A stretch of DNA of 64,000 bases from DASXMT01 sp963812965 (GCA_963812965.1 CAWEXG010000003.1:1-64000); one strand, 5' to 3'; counted from the first letter of the stretch, positions 16,432-24,635 are shown. The notes: generated by a model not told the origin, from the sequence alone. Program-made: numbers and translations.

Positions 16432-17847
16432 ATGTTCGAAGCCGCCAGCAGGAGCGGAACACGTCGGGATGGGCTGAGCGACGCGGACTCGGTCCTCTGG
16501 ACTCTCGACCGGGACCCGCTGTTGCGATCGTCGATCACCGCAGTGGTGATCTTCGACCGGGAGCCTCCCTTCGACGAAGTCGTGCAACGGTTTGACGCAT
16601 TGTGCCGTAGGACTCACCGGTTCCGGTCGAGAGTGGTATCCGCACCGGTACCCTGGGGCCGGCCCCGCTGGCAGGAAGATCCGCACTTCGAGGTCTCTAC
16701 CCATGTCAGACACGTTCGGGCAGCCCGTCCCGGTGATCTTCGGGCGGTACTCGACCTAGCCCAGGGTACGGCTCCCGTGGCCTTTGATCCCGCACGACCT
16801 CTGTGGGAGGCAATCGCGGTGGATGACGTCATCGGCGGCAAAGCCGCCTTGATCATGCGAGTGCATCACGCCCTCATTGACGGGGTCGGGGGCCTCCTGG
16901 TCGCAGCAACCATGATGGACAGGGATCGGGCCGGAACCCCGCTCATCGAAGAAGGGAACGAACCGCTCGAGCACACCGACGTCCACCCTGGTCGCCTTGG
17001 GCGGGCCGGGTCGCTCATGGCCCGGCTCATCGATGCCCCCGGATTCGCTGTCGGCGCCGCATCTCGGCTGGCCCAACAACCGACCGAGGCGGTCAGCCAA
17101 TGGCTCGGCGCTCTCGGCGACGCCGGCCGCCTGGTCAGCCCGTCGCCGCGTCCGCTGTCCCCGCTCATGGCGAAGCGGACCACCCTTCGACGATACGAAA
17201 CCATCGAGCTCGAGATGGGTCAGATGGGCCGAGCCGCTGCGGCCACCGGCCTTACCCTCAACGACCTCTTCGTTGCCGGGATTCTCCACGGTCTCTCCCT
17301 CTACCACCGCCAACACGGCATTCACATCGGCAATGTGCGGGCAGTCATGCCGGTCAGCACCCGTCGCCCCGAGGATCCACTCGAGGCGAACAAGTTCGTC
17401 CCGGTGCGGATCGTGCTTCCGATCGACCTGACCAATGCCCGAGACTACCTTCGCGTCGTCCCTGACATCCTGGCTAGGTGGAAGCACTCAGATGCACTCA
17501 GCACAAGCGAGTTCTTCAGCTTCGTCCTCGGTCGGTTGCCGGCGGCCATGACCACCTGGGCGATGGCCGGGATGCTGAAAGGGGTTGACTTCGTCGCCAC
17601 CAACGTCCCCGGTCCCCCGACCGATGTGTACTTCGCCGGCGCCCGGGTGGAAGCACTGTATGCCTTCGCGCCTACGTCTGGCGCGGCCCTCAACGTCGCT
17701 CTGGTGACGACCGCTGACCGGTGCCACGTCGGGCTCAACATCGATAACGGCGCCGTACCCGACCACGAAGTCTTGGTCGCGTCTCTCACCGAAGGGTTTG
17801 CCGAAGTAGTCGAAGCGGCCGGGTCATCGTCGGAGGCATTCCGATGA
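16432..17847 (+). CDS. Wax ester synthase/diacylglycerol acyltransferase (WS/DGAT) 1
   Basis: Acyl-CoA:alcohol/diacylglycerol acyltransferase making storage wax esters or triacylglycerol, 471 residues. The condensation-type active-site motif is RVHHALIDGVGG (HHxxxDG near residue 145). Downstream are a PLW-like segment (ARPLWEAIAVDD), NDLFVAGILHGL and the C-terminal NVPGPPTDVYFAGARVEALYAF. The ATG at 16432 follows GGGGAG at six bases; the open frame extends further upstream without family similarity. The stop overlaps the second WS/DGAT start (ATGA). The first residues lack the common SPxDxxFL opening (here LSDADSVLW). Confidence 0.93.
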   Translation: MFEAASRSGTRRDGLSDADSVLWTLDRDPLLRSSITAVVIFDREPPFDEVVQRFDALCRRTHRFRSRVVSAPVPWGRPRWQEDPHFEVSTHVRHVRAARPGDLRAVLDLAQGTAPVAFDPARPLWEAIAVDDVIGGKAALIMRVHHALIDGVGGLLVAATMMDRDRAGTPLIEEGNEPLEHTDVHPGRLGRAGSLMARLIDAPGFAVGAASRLAQQPTEAVSQWLGALGDAGRLVSPSPRPLSPLMAKRTTLRRYETIELEMGQMGRAAAATGLTLNDLFVAGILHGLSLYHRQHGIHIGNVRAVMPVSTRRPEDPLEANKFVPVRIVLPIDLTNARDYLRVVPDILARWKHSDALSTSEFFSFVLGRLPAAMTTWAMAGMLKGVDFVATNVPGPPTDVYFAGARVEALYAFAPTSGAALNVALVTTADRCHVGLNIDNGAVPDHEVLVASLTEGFAEVVEAAGSSSEAFR

Positions 17848-19259
17848 GCCGCCCCCATGCCTTGTCACCACTCGAGTCCGGTTTCTTGCACGTCGAGAGT
17901 GCCCGTACGCCGATGCACATGGGGACGCTTGCCATCTTCGAGGGCCCGCCGCTGCGCGATAGCGGTGGACACCTACGCCTGAAGGACATCCGTGACCGCA
18001 TTGAGGGTCGTCTTGATCTCGTGCCGAAACTACGACGCCGGATCCAACGGCCAGTGCTGCCGGGCGCGCCCCCCACATGGGTCGACGACCCTCATTTCGA
18101 CATCGCCCATCATGTCGAGCTGAGGCGCCTGCGCCGTCCCGGACGCGATGGACAGCTCTGGGAGGAGTGCAATCAGCTGCTCGGTGAGCCTCTCGACCGG
18201 GACTGGCCCCTCTGGCACTTGTGCATCATTGACGGGCTGGCCGACGGGCGAGTGGCCGTGGTGGCCCGAATCCACCATGCCCTCGCCGACGGCTTGGCCG
18301 GGGTGGAGATGGCCACACTGTTGTTCGACATCGATGCCGATGACGGGTCGGCCGCCGCATCACATCAGCGGACGAGCGAGACATGGCGTCCCGAGTCGCC
18401 TCCCTCGCTCGGCACCCGGACCGTGCAGGACATCGATCGTTTGAACGCGATTGGCTGCCGCTGGATCAAGCGGGTGAGACAGGCAACTCGCCACCCCCTG
18501 CAGACGGGACGAGGCGCCGCCCGCCTCGGCGGTGCCTTCGCCACGCTTGTCAGTTCGGGTCTCATTCGACCAGCCACATCGTTGAATCGGGCCATCGGAT
18601 CCGAGCGATTGAGTCTCGGGCTGCGGGTGTCGCTCCCCAGCCTCTACACGACGGCCCACGCCTTGGGCGTTACCCTCAATGAACTCGTACTGACTGCCGT
18701 CGGTGGCGGGGTACACCTGCTTCTCGAAGAGCGGGGGGAACCTCGGCCCCGCGACATCCAGGTGCTGGTCCCTGTTGGGCTCGAACCCGACCAGCGCGAT
18801 TCGCTCGACAATCGGGTCTCGGCCTGGTTCGTGCGGGTGCCCCTCGGGCCGGCAGACCCCTTCGAGCGGCTTCACTCGGTATCCCGATCGAGCGCTCAGG
18901 CTCGAGTACACCATGAGGAGCTGGCTGCTGAGGCGGCACTCGACCTGGCCGCGGCCGCCCCGCAACAGGTCATCGGCGGCATTGCCAACCTGATCAACTA
19001 TCAACCCCTCTTCAACCTGGTGGTCACCAATGTTCCCGGACCATCGGACCCGCTCCATTTATTGGGTGCGGCCATGGTCGAGGCGTACCCCTTCGTGCCT
19101 CTGGCCGGGAATCTCACCTTTGGGGTGGCGGCGATGTCCTATGACGGCCATCTCAGCTTCGGCATCCTGGCCGACCGCCTGACCTGTCCGGACGCGTCCA
19201 CGTTCATTGGCGGCTTACAGGACGATCTGGATGTGCTGGCTGCCATGAGCCGCCGCTGA
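17844..19259 (+). CDS. Wax ester synthase/diacylglycerol acyltransferase (WS/DGAT) 2
   Basis: Second acyltransferase, 471 residues, translationally coupled to the first by a four-base overlap. It has the canonical start LSPLESGFLHVESARTPMHMGTL, WVDDPHFDIAHHVELRRL, the active-site motif RIHHALADGLAG (about residues 144-151), PLWHLCIIDGL, TLNELVLTAVGGG and NVPGPSDPLHLLGAAMVEAYPF. Two adjacent, only moderately similar copies suggest different substrate preferences or a heteromeric use, as in actinomycetes with many WS/DGATs. Confidence 0.94.
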   Translation: MSRPHALSPLESGFLHVESARTPMHMGTLAIFEGPPLRDSGGHLRLKDIRDRIEGRLDLVPKLRRRIQRPVLPGAPPTWVDDPHFDIAHHVELRRLRRPGRDGQLWEECNQLLGEPLDRDWPLWHLCIIDGLADGRVAVVARIHHALADGLAGVEMATLLFDIDADDGSAAASHQRTSETWRPESPPSLGTRTVQDIDRLNAIGCRWIKRVRQATRHPLQTGRGAARLGGAFATLVSSGLIRPATSLNRAIGSERLSLGLRVSLPSLYTTAHALGVTLNELVLTAVGGGVHLLLEERGEPRPRDIQVLVPVGLEPDQRDSLDNRVSAWFVRVPLGPADPFERLHSVSRSSAQARVHHEELAAEAALDLAAAAPQQVIGGIANLINYQPLFNLVVTNVPGPSDPLHLLGAAMVEAYPFVPLAGNLTFGVAAMSYDGHLSFGILADRLTCPDASTFIGGLQDDLDVLAAMSRR

Positions 19260-19402
19260 CCGATCGACGGATTGCGGCTCGCTTCTCGTCGAAGTCAGAC
19301 CTCTCGACCTAACGTCGACGAGATCGTCGGCCGGAACCGATTGTACCACCCACATCCTCCGTGCATCACGGTCCCCCGTTCCCTAATTCGATCGGGCCAG
19401 TC

Positions 19403-19422
19403 GGGACGTTCGGCCCTAGTAC
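19403..19422 (+). promoter_or_regulatory. DosR-like box D before the alcohol dehydrogenase at 19510
   Basis: Reads GGGACGTTCGGCCCTAGTAC, the copy closest to the core consensus, 88 bp before the start codon. The 250-bp gap between the WS/DGAT and this gene holds nothing else clear. Confidence 0.72.
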
Positions 19423-19509
19423 GGAATGACCACGGCGAACAAGCTGATGATGTGGATGCGTGCGCGGCGTTGCCCCGACGCCTCTGGGAACCGTCACCGA
19501 GGAGGAACG

Positions 19510-20577
19510 ATGAAAGCGCTACGCCTGATGGCATGGAAATCGGAGCCAGAGCTGGTGGAAGTCGAGGAGCCACGACCGGCTGACGGCCAGGTGGTGGTGC
19601 GTATCGGTGGCGCAGGAGCATGCCATTCGGACCTGCACCTCATGCACGACTTCGATGCCGGCCTGTTGCCCTGGGGACCACCGTTCACCTTGGGCCACGA
19701 AAACGCCGGCTGGGTCCATGCGCTCGGTCGTGGGGTAGTGGGCTTCGAGATCGGCCAGCCTGTCGCCGTGTACGGCCCCTGGGGCTGTGGGAAATGCCAG
19801 CGGTGCCGCCTGGGTATCGAGACCTACTGCGACAACCCCCTCGGCGCTCCCGTGCCTGGCGGCGGGGGCGGGCTCGGCCTCGATGGCGGAATGGCTGAGT
19901 TCATGCTCGTGCCCGATGCCCGGCACCTGATTCCGCTGCCTGCTGGGCTCGATCCCGTCATCGCCGCCCCCCTCACTGACGCTGGTCTCACGCCGTACCA
20001 TGCTGTGCGCCGATCGTGGGCGAAACTCCCTCCAGGCAGCACAGCGGTCGTCATCGGGGTTGGTGGACTCGGCCATCTCGCCGTTCAGATCCTTAAGGCC
20101 ACCACCGCGGCCCAAGTCATTGCCGTAGACAATCGCCCCAACGCGCTATACCTCGCCGAGGAGTGTGGAGCCGACCACGCGCTGATATCTGGGGATACAA
20201 CATCGGCAGCGATCAAGGACGCAACTGACGGACTCGGGGCCGACGTGGTGCTCGACTTCGTTGGGGCCGACGAAACGCTGGCCTTGGGCGCTGCGTCATC
20301 CCGCATGCTCGGAGATCTCACCTTGGTGGGCATTGCCGGAGGCACCCTTCCTGTCTCGTTCTTCTCGGTTCCCTATGAGCTGTCAATCCAGTCGACCTAC
20401 TGGGGAAGCCGTCCCGAACTGATCGAGGTGCTCAACCTCGCTGCGCGGGGATTGCTGCGGCCCACGATCACAACTGTTCCCCTCGACCAAGCGCTGGAGG
20501 CATACCGACGGATGGAGGCGGGCACGGTGAATGGACGGACCGTCGTCATTCCCGGAGACCCCAGCACCGTTCATTGA
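19510..20577 (+). CDS. NAD(P)-dependent zinc alcohol dehydrogenase
   Basis: Medium-chain zinc alcohol dehydrogenase, 355 residues. Catalytic-zinc region GACHSDLHLMHDFDAG and GHENAG, structural-zinc region GCGKCQRCRLGIETYC followed by a glycine-rich loop PGGGGGLGLDGGMAEF, and the Rossmann motif VIGVGGLGHLAVQIL. The start has a strong GGAGGAA site. This branch in actinobacteria oxidises or reduces medium-chain or aromatic alcohols; the substrate is unknown. Monocistronic with a very good DosR-like box upstream, so it is a likely member of the same regulon as the dehydrogenases near 2.6 kb. The 214 bp after the stop contain no gene. Confidence 0.93.
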   Translation: MKALRLMAWKSEPELVEVEEPRPADGQVVVRIGGAGACHSDLHLMHDFDAGLLPWGPPFTLGHENAGWVHALGRGVVGFEIGQPVAVYGPWGCGKCQRCRLGIETYCDNPLGAPVPGGGGGLGLDGGMAEFMLVPDARHLIPLPAGLDPVIAAPLTDAGLTPYHAVRRSWAKLPPGSTAVVIGVGGLGHLAVQILKATTAAQVIAVDNRPNALYLAEECGADHALISGDTTSAAIKDATDGLGADVVLDFVGADETLALGAASSRMLGDLTLVGIAGGTLPVSFFSVPYELSIQSTYWGSRPELIEVLNLAARGLLRPTITTVPLDQALEAYRRMEAGTVNGRTVVIPGDPSTVH

Positions 20578-20791
20578 TCGCACTTTCGCTAGCAGGCTTC
20601 TTCGGCGAGAACTGACTTATTCATAACGCCGACCTTGGCTCCTCCACGAAGCAGCTCTTCAGTCCTGATCAGCTGGTTAGACCGTGACGCGATCCGGAAG
20701 CGGATCGGGAGTTCGTCGGGGTCCGAACAATGAGATACTCATCCCCTTGACCAGGCAGGTCTGTACTTAGGGCAGAGTCATGACCTCATCA

Positions 20792-21518
20792 CTACTCGGC
20801 ACCATGGCCGCTCTTCGTGTCCGCCATAGTGCCAGCACCATTGTGGCTCGACGATGACGGTGGCTGATGTGCAGCCAGATTTTCGGCCCGGCGTTTGATC
20901 CCCAGCAGCATTTTGCGTTCCATGATGAGGCTTCCCGGCTCCATAACAAGTACGCCGAATGCTCGCTGGAACCGGCCAGCTCCCGGGGTGGCGATCCGGT
21001 TTCGGCTGACCAGCCGCGTGCGGCCCGGAGTTACGGGATACAGGCAGAACGACCAAACCCAGTTCCCGTCTTCGGAATGCAACACCATCGCGTGTCTTCA
21101 GCATCTAAGACCTGCACCCGCAACCTGGGCCCCTTCTGGCCCAGCTGCTCGACGTCGCCAACCTTCCGGTCCTGGAACTGCGGCAGAATGTCATCGACAC
21201 TGTGCATGTGAAGGCCGAAGAGGTTCTCAATCCAATCGTAGGTGTAGACACCTCCTTTGCCGCTGCCCATCTGCATGAGCCATGGCCAGATGCATGACTG
21301 GGGGCGCGTGCTGATCGCAGACGGCGCGGGTCGAGAGGACGTCTGGCTTGTGAAGGAGGTCGTCGCCCGGCATGGTTCGGTCGACCTCCTCTGCCCCAGC
21401 ACCCCACGTCAGGCAGGGCTCGCGACCCGAGATCGAGGTAGGTCGCAGCTACGGCGGCAACGACCGCCGCCAGCGCCGACAGCCTCACTCCCCACCGATG
21501 CACAGCGAAGAATCTCAC
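20792..21518 (-). pseudogene. SRPBCC (START-like) domain membrane protein, decayed
   Basis: Three minus-strand reading frames, joined N to C, rebuild one protein of roughly 240 residues. An ATG at 21518 gives a hydrophobic N-terminus (RLSALAAVVAAVAATYL). The frame then shifts to AGAEEVDRTMPGDDLL, again to IWPWLMQMGSGKGGVYTYDW plus IENLFGLHMHSVDDILPQF, and near 21085 to DGNWVWSFCLYPV and RKMLLGIKRRAENLA. The WPWLxQMGxGRGGxYSYDWLEN block is the signature of a membrane-anchored SRPBCC family of unknown ligand. At least three frameshifts are needed, so it is a pseudogene or heavily mis-called. It lies next to the IS30/ISL3 nest. Confidence 0.75.
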
Positions 21519-21613
21519 AACAACGCCGGCCTTTGCGACCTGGTCAGCTCTGTCATCGACCCAGACCCGACGTGGGCAGCCCTGACTTCCTGGTGGGCCG
21601 ACGGTGATTGGGC

Positions 21614-21636
21614 GGATTCAAGCGATGGACGCGACA
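21614..21636 (+). repeat. IS30 left terminal inverted repeat
   Basis: Begins GGATTCAAGCGATGGACGCG. It pairs with the right end GGACTCAAGTGGTGACCGCG read on the minus strand, and overlaps the transposase stop. Confidence 0.65.
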
Positions 21637-22775
21637 AGCTCGCTAAATCGCTCCGCTGGAGTATCCCACCCGAGGGTCTTGCGCGGGCGCTCGTTGAGCA
21701 GGGCGGCGATCTCGTCGAGGTCGTCTTGGGAGTGGACCGAGAGGTCGGTCCCCTTGGGAAGGAACTGGCGGACGAGGCCATTCCAGTTTTCGTTGGTGCC
21801 GCGCTGCCAGGGTGAGTGGGGGTCGCAGAAGTAGACCTGGATGCCGGTGGCGACCGTGAAGGCGGCGTGGGAGGCCATCTCCCTACCCTGGTCCCAGGTG
21901 ATCGACCGGGCCAGGTGCTCGGGTAGGCGCACGACGTTGTCGGCCACCGCCGCGGCCACGTGCTCGGCGGTCTTGTTGTCCACCTTGATGAGCATGCCGA
22001 GACGCGTCGAGCGCTCCACCAACGTGGCCACCGCACTGGCGCCCCGTTCCCCGATGATCAGGTCGCCTTCCCAGTGGCCGGGCACCGCCCGGTCCTCGAC
22101 CTCGGCGGGTCGCTCTGAGATGTTGACCATGCCCACGATCTGGCCGCGCCCCGACGACACCCGGGTCCGCGGCCGGCGACGGGCCCGACCTGAGCGCAGG
22201 CAGGCGGCCAGCTCCTTGCGCAGCTCGCCCTTGGCCTGGACGAAGATCGCCTGGTAGATGGACTCGTGGGACACCCACCACTGTGGCTGGTCAGGGTGGT
22301 CTTTGCGCAAACGCTTGGCGATCTGCTCGGGCGACCACTTCTTGGTGCGCAAGAGGGCTTGGACGTCGGTCCACAGCCACGGGCGGTCCTCGGTCCAGAC
22401 GGGCCTGGGGCGAAGGGCCGACTGCGCGGCGCTCACCTCGGCCTTGGCCGCCCGGTAGTGCCCTCGCCCGCCGTTGCGGGCGATCTCGCGCCACACGGTC
22501 GAGCGGTGGCGACCGATGCGCTCAGCGATGGCCGCGTCGGACTCGCCGGTGGTGACCCCGACCCTGATCTCCTCGCGCTCGACCGCGCTCAGTAGCCCGG
22601 CGCGAACGGTGCACGGTGGTGTCATCGCCCCACCCTGGCCACGCAGGTACGTCCGGAGGGTGGATACCGCCATCCCTGCCGACGCCGCCGCCTGCTCCGG
22701 GCTCGCACCGTTCGTCAGTGCATCGAGGGCCAGCTTCACGGGCTCTTCCGGTTTCTGCGGGGTGAGCCACCTCAT
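21618..22775 (-). CDS. IS30-family transposase
   Basis: DDE transposase, 385 residues from the ATG at 22775 or 373 from the native GTG at 22739. N-terminal HTH (VKLALDALTNGASPEQAAASAGMAVSTLRTYL), second HTH with IAERIGRHRSTVWREIARNGG (IS30 signature), then the catalytic domain with HWEGDLIIG (first Asp), ITWDQGREM (second Asp) and QRGTNENWNGLVRQFLPKGTDL (Glu). The ISL3 insertion falls exactly at the native start. Residues MRWLTPQKPEEP of the longer form come from the ISL3 end, whose ATG overlaps the ISL3 transposase stop. Catalytic residues are complete, so the protein could still be active. Confidence 0.93.
   Translation of the reverse strand: MRWLTPQKPEEPVKLALDALTNGASPEQAAASAGMAVSTLRTYLRGQGGAMTPPCTVRAGLLSAVEREEIRVGVTTGESDAAIAERIGRHRSTVWREIARNGGRGHYRAAKAEVSAAQSALRPRPVWTEDRPWLWTDVQALLRTKKWSPEQIAKRLRKDHPDQPQWWVSHESIYQAIFVQAKGELRKELAACLRSGRARRRPRTRVSSGRGQIVGMVNISERPAEVEDRAVPGHWEGDLIIGERGASAVATLVERSTRLGMLIKVDNKTAEHVAAAVADNVVRLPEHLARSITWDQGREMASHAAFTVATGIQVYFCDPHSPWQRGTNENWNGLVRQFLPKGTDLSVHSQDDLDEIAALLNERPRKTLGWDTPAERFSELVASIA
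22733..22740 (+). repeat. ISL3 target-site duplication, left copy
   Basis: GCTTCACG, identical to the eight bases at 24195-24202. ISL3 elements make 8-bp duplications. The minus-strand reading CGTGAAGC contains the native GTG start of the IS30 transposase. Confidence 0.9.
22741..22763 (+). repeat. ISL3 left terminal inverted repeat
   Basis: GGCTCTTCCGGTTTCTGCGG followed by GGT; pairs with the end at 24172-24194. Confidence 0.9.
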
Positions 22776-24091
22776 GCCACCACGATCGAGTCGAGCACTC
22801 TGAAGTTGGGCTTGCCGGCGTAGAGCAGAGCCCGGATGCGAAAGTTCTCGAAGTTGGTGAAGCCGAAGGCCACCCGCTTGACCCGTTTCAAGAGGTTGTT
22901 CATGCCCTCGGTCGGCCCGTTGGAGACCCTGGCGCGGTGCCAGGCCACGATGGGCTCGAACCAGTTCGACAGGGTGCGGGCCAGCGTGCGCACTTCAGGG
23001 GGAGCCGAACGCTTCGAGGCGTGCTCGATGATGTCGCGCAATAGGTCTTCGGCGACCTCGGGATCGTTGGTTTCGTAGAAGCGAGCCACGGCCTCTTTGA
23101 CGCTGTAGGCGAAGGCCACCTCGCCGTCGGGATCGCCCAGGGCGAGCAGGCTCTCGAGGCGTGACGTCAGCTCGGCGTCGGCGGCGGTGGCCTTGATGAC
23201 CAAGAGCTTGCGAGCCCGATAGAGCGGATCGCCTGCCCGTCCGCGATGGCCCAGGCGCTGTTGTTGGACCCGCCGGCGTGTCTGGTCGACAGCCAAGATG
23301 GCGTGGCGCATGACGTGGAAGCGGTCGATGACCCGCGTCGCTTTGGGGGTGACCACCTTGAACACGGCGCTGTAGGTCCTGCTCATGTCCAAGCAGCCGT
23401 ACTCGAGGCGCTCCTTGACGTGGTGGGGCTGGCGGCGCAGCCAGCCCGCCACCGCGGTGAACTCCCTGGTGGCGAGCACATCGATCAGGGCGTGGTTAGC
23501 CACGTCACAGACCGTGGTCGACCAGGTTTTCGCCTTGAAGGGGCCCGATCGCACAAAGAGCGTCTCGTCGAGGCCAATGGCCGTGGTCTCCTTCAAGCGC
23601 TTGGTGTCGGCGGCCAAGAGGGCGGCGCCATAGATGCGCATCGCCGCGTTGACCACGTCCCAGCAGCACCCGAGCTCACGGGCCAGGTGCGAGATGGTCT
23701 CGCCCGCCCCGATCTGTTTGACCACCCACTTGGCCGCTCTCGTCGTCAACATGCAACCTTTGGCGGCGATCCGGTGGTCAGAGAGGGTGAACGAACCCTC
23801 CCCGCACTTAGGGTTGGGACAGACGAGCCGGTGCTTCTTCCAGCGGATGGTCATCGGCACCCCGCCAAAGGGCAGGTCGACATAGGAGACCACCGGGCGG
23901 TCCTTGACCCAGGCCCGGCTCCCACACTGAGGGCAGGTGGGGTCATTGACCTGTTGCTCGAGGGTGATCTCGCCGACGGGACCACGCCGGGCATAGGAGA
24001 GCACGCTGACGTCTTTGAGCCCGACGAGATGGGAGACGATCTCGTTAGGATCGACGTACACAGAGGCGTGGAGGATCTTCTTCTTTCTCAC
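22772..24091 (-). CDS. ISL3-family transposase
   Basis: 439-residue transposase. An N-terminal zinc-binding region (CPQCGSRAWVKDRPVVSYVDLP and CPNPKCGEG) leads into an HTH (ISHLARELGCCWDVVN) and the DDE domain: IGLDETLF, VIDRFHVMRHA and the late SNGPTEGMNNLLKRVKRVAFGFTNFENFRIR block, all characteristic of ISL3. The stop overlaps an ATG that continues in frame into the IS30 transposase (ATGA at 22772-22775), so IS30 protein may be made by translational coupling from this gene. Confidence 0.95.
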   Translation of the reverse strand: MRKKKILHASVYVDPNEIVSHLVGLKDVSVLSYARRGPVGEITLEQQVNDPTCPQCGSRAWVKDRPVVSYVDLPFGGVPMTIRWKKHRLVCPNPKCGEGSFTLSDHRIAAKGCMLTTRAAKWVVKQIGAGETISHLARELGCCWDVVNAAMRIYGAALLAADTKRLKETTAIGLDETLFVRSGPFKAKTWSTTVCDVANHALIDVLATREFTAVAGWLRRQPHHVKERLEYGCLDMSRTYSAVFKVVTPKATRVIDRFHVMRHAILAVDQTRRRVQQQRLGHRGRAGDPLYRARKLLVIKATAADAELTSRLESLLALGDPDGEVAFAYSVKEAVARFYETNDPEVAEDLLRDIIEHASKRSAPPEVRTLARTLSNWFEPIVAWHRARVSNGPTEGMNNLLKRVKRVAFGFTNFENFRIRALLYAGKPNFRVLDSIVVA

Positions 24092-24171
24092 AAAAGAGAG
24101 ACTGAAGCGCCTCTGTGCTTACGCGGTGGATACCACCTGATCCTCGGACCTCTTGGTCACGGAGTCGTCAG

Positions 24172-24194
24172 ACCCCGCTAACACCGGAAGAGCC
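24172..24194 (-). repeat. ISL3 right terminal inverted repeat
   Basis: Minus-strand reading GGCTCTTCCGGTGTTAGCGG then GGT; matches the left end at 20 of 23 positions. Confidence 0.9.
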
Positions 24195-24202
24195 GCTTCA
24201 CG
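24195..24202 (+). repeat. ISL3 target-site duplication, right copy
   Basis: GCTTCACG, perfect copy of 22733-22740. On the minus strand it contains the stop of the HTH ORF (TGA) overlapping GTG. Confidence 0.9.
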
Positions 24203-24398
24203 ACGGTGGCGGGGACGCCCTGGCTCCTCGTTGTGGCACCGACCGGCGCTCGAGACCGTGGCGCACCACGTACTTCCTCAGCGTGTTGGCCGGGACGCCG
24301 GTTACACCCTGGGTCGCCCTGTAGCTCGCCCCGGCGAGCACTGCTTCGACCGCCGTCTCGAACTCGGACGGCGTATACCTCTCTCGGCCCCTGGACAT
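24198..24398 (-). CDS. Small helix-turn-helix protein, first ORF of the interrupted IS30 element
   Basis: A 66-residue ORF with an excellent start (AGGAGG seven bases before ATG at 24398). Residues 8-50 (YTPSEFETAVEAVLAGASYRATQG, then VTGVPANTLRKYVVRHGLE) form an HTH_psq-like DNA-binding domain resembling the N-terminal HTH of the neighbouring transposase. Its TGA overlapped the GTG start of the IS30 transposase (GTGA) before ISL3 inserted there. Probably a DNA-binding accessory of the IS30 element; it lies inside the terminal repeats. Confidence 0.65.
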   Translation of the reverse strand: MSRGRERYTPSEFETAVEAVLAGASYRATQGVTGVPANTLRKYVVRHGLERRSVPQRGARASPPPS

Positions 24399-24420
24399 GC
24401 GACACCTCCTGGTCAGAAGC

Positions 24421-24443
24421 TGTCGCGGTCACCACTTGAGTCC
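24421..24443 (-). repeat. IS30 right terminal inverted repeat
   Basis: Minus-strand reading GGACTCAAGTGGTGACCGCG then ACA; pairs imperfectly with 21614-21636. Confidence 0.65.
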
Positions 24444-24559
24444 AAGGCGACCAGACACGCCGGCGGGTCCGACGACAGCGCCTCGGCCATCGCGGACGGG
24501 CCGGCGATCCGCTCTATCGGGCTCGCAAGCTCTGGCGGCAAGCCCACAGGTAATTCGCG

Positions 24560-24635
24560 TGGAGCGGACGACGGGATTCGAACCCGCGACCCCAACCTTG
24601 GCAAGGTTGTGCTCTACCAGCTGAGCCACGTCCGC
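24560..24635 (-). tRNA. tRNA-Gly (GCC anticodon)
   Basis: Full cloverleaf on the minus strand: acceptor GCGGACG pairs with CGTCCGC, D-arm GCTCAGCTGGTAGAGC, anticodon arm with loop TTGCCAA (GCC), variable loop, and T-arm GCGGGTTCGAATCCCGT. Discriminator T and an encoded CCA follow. The gene reads glycine GGC/GGT codons. The IS30 element ends 117 bp from its 3' end. Confidence 0.97.

Larger units (their letters stand above)
22741..24194 (-). mobile_element. ISL3-family insertion sequence (1454 bp)
   Basis: Bounded by inverted repeats starting GGCTCTTCCGGT (20 of 23 bases matching) and flanked by a perfect 8-bp duplication. The GGCTCTTC end is typical of ISL3 elements. It carries one transposase gene, on the minus strand in the same direction as the IS30 gene it interrupts. 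Confidence 0.93.
21614..24443 (-). mobile_element. IS30-family element split by a nested ISL3-family element
   Basis: The outer ends carry imperfect inverted repeats (21614-21636 and 24421-24443, about 18 of 23 matching). Without the nested element and one target copy the IS30 element is about 1.37 kb and would contain a 66-residue HTH ORF followed, with a GTGA overlap, by the IS30 transposase. The outer target duplication could not be resolved. The element lies 117 bp from the 3' end of the tRNA-Gly gene. Confidence 0.75.

Noticed and set aside
22772..22775. ISL3 and IS30 transposases as one natural two-transposase element
   Set aside because: The 8-bp duplication and separate inverted repeats show a nested insertion; the overlap is a by-product.
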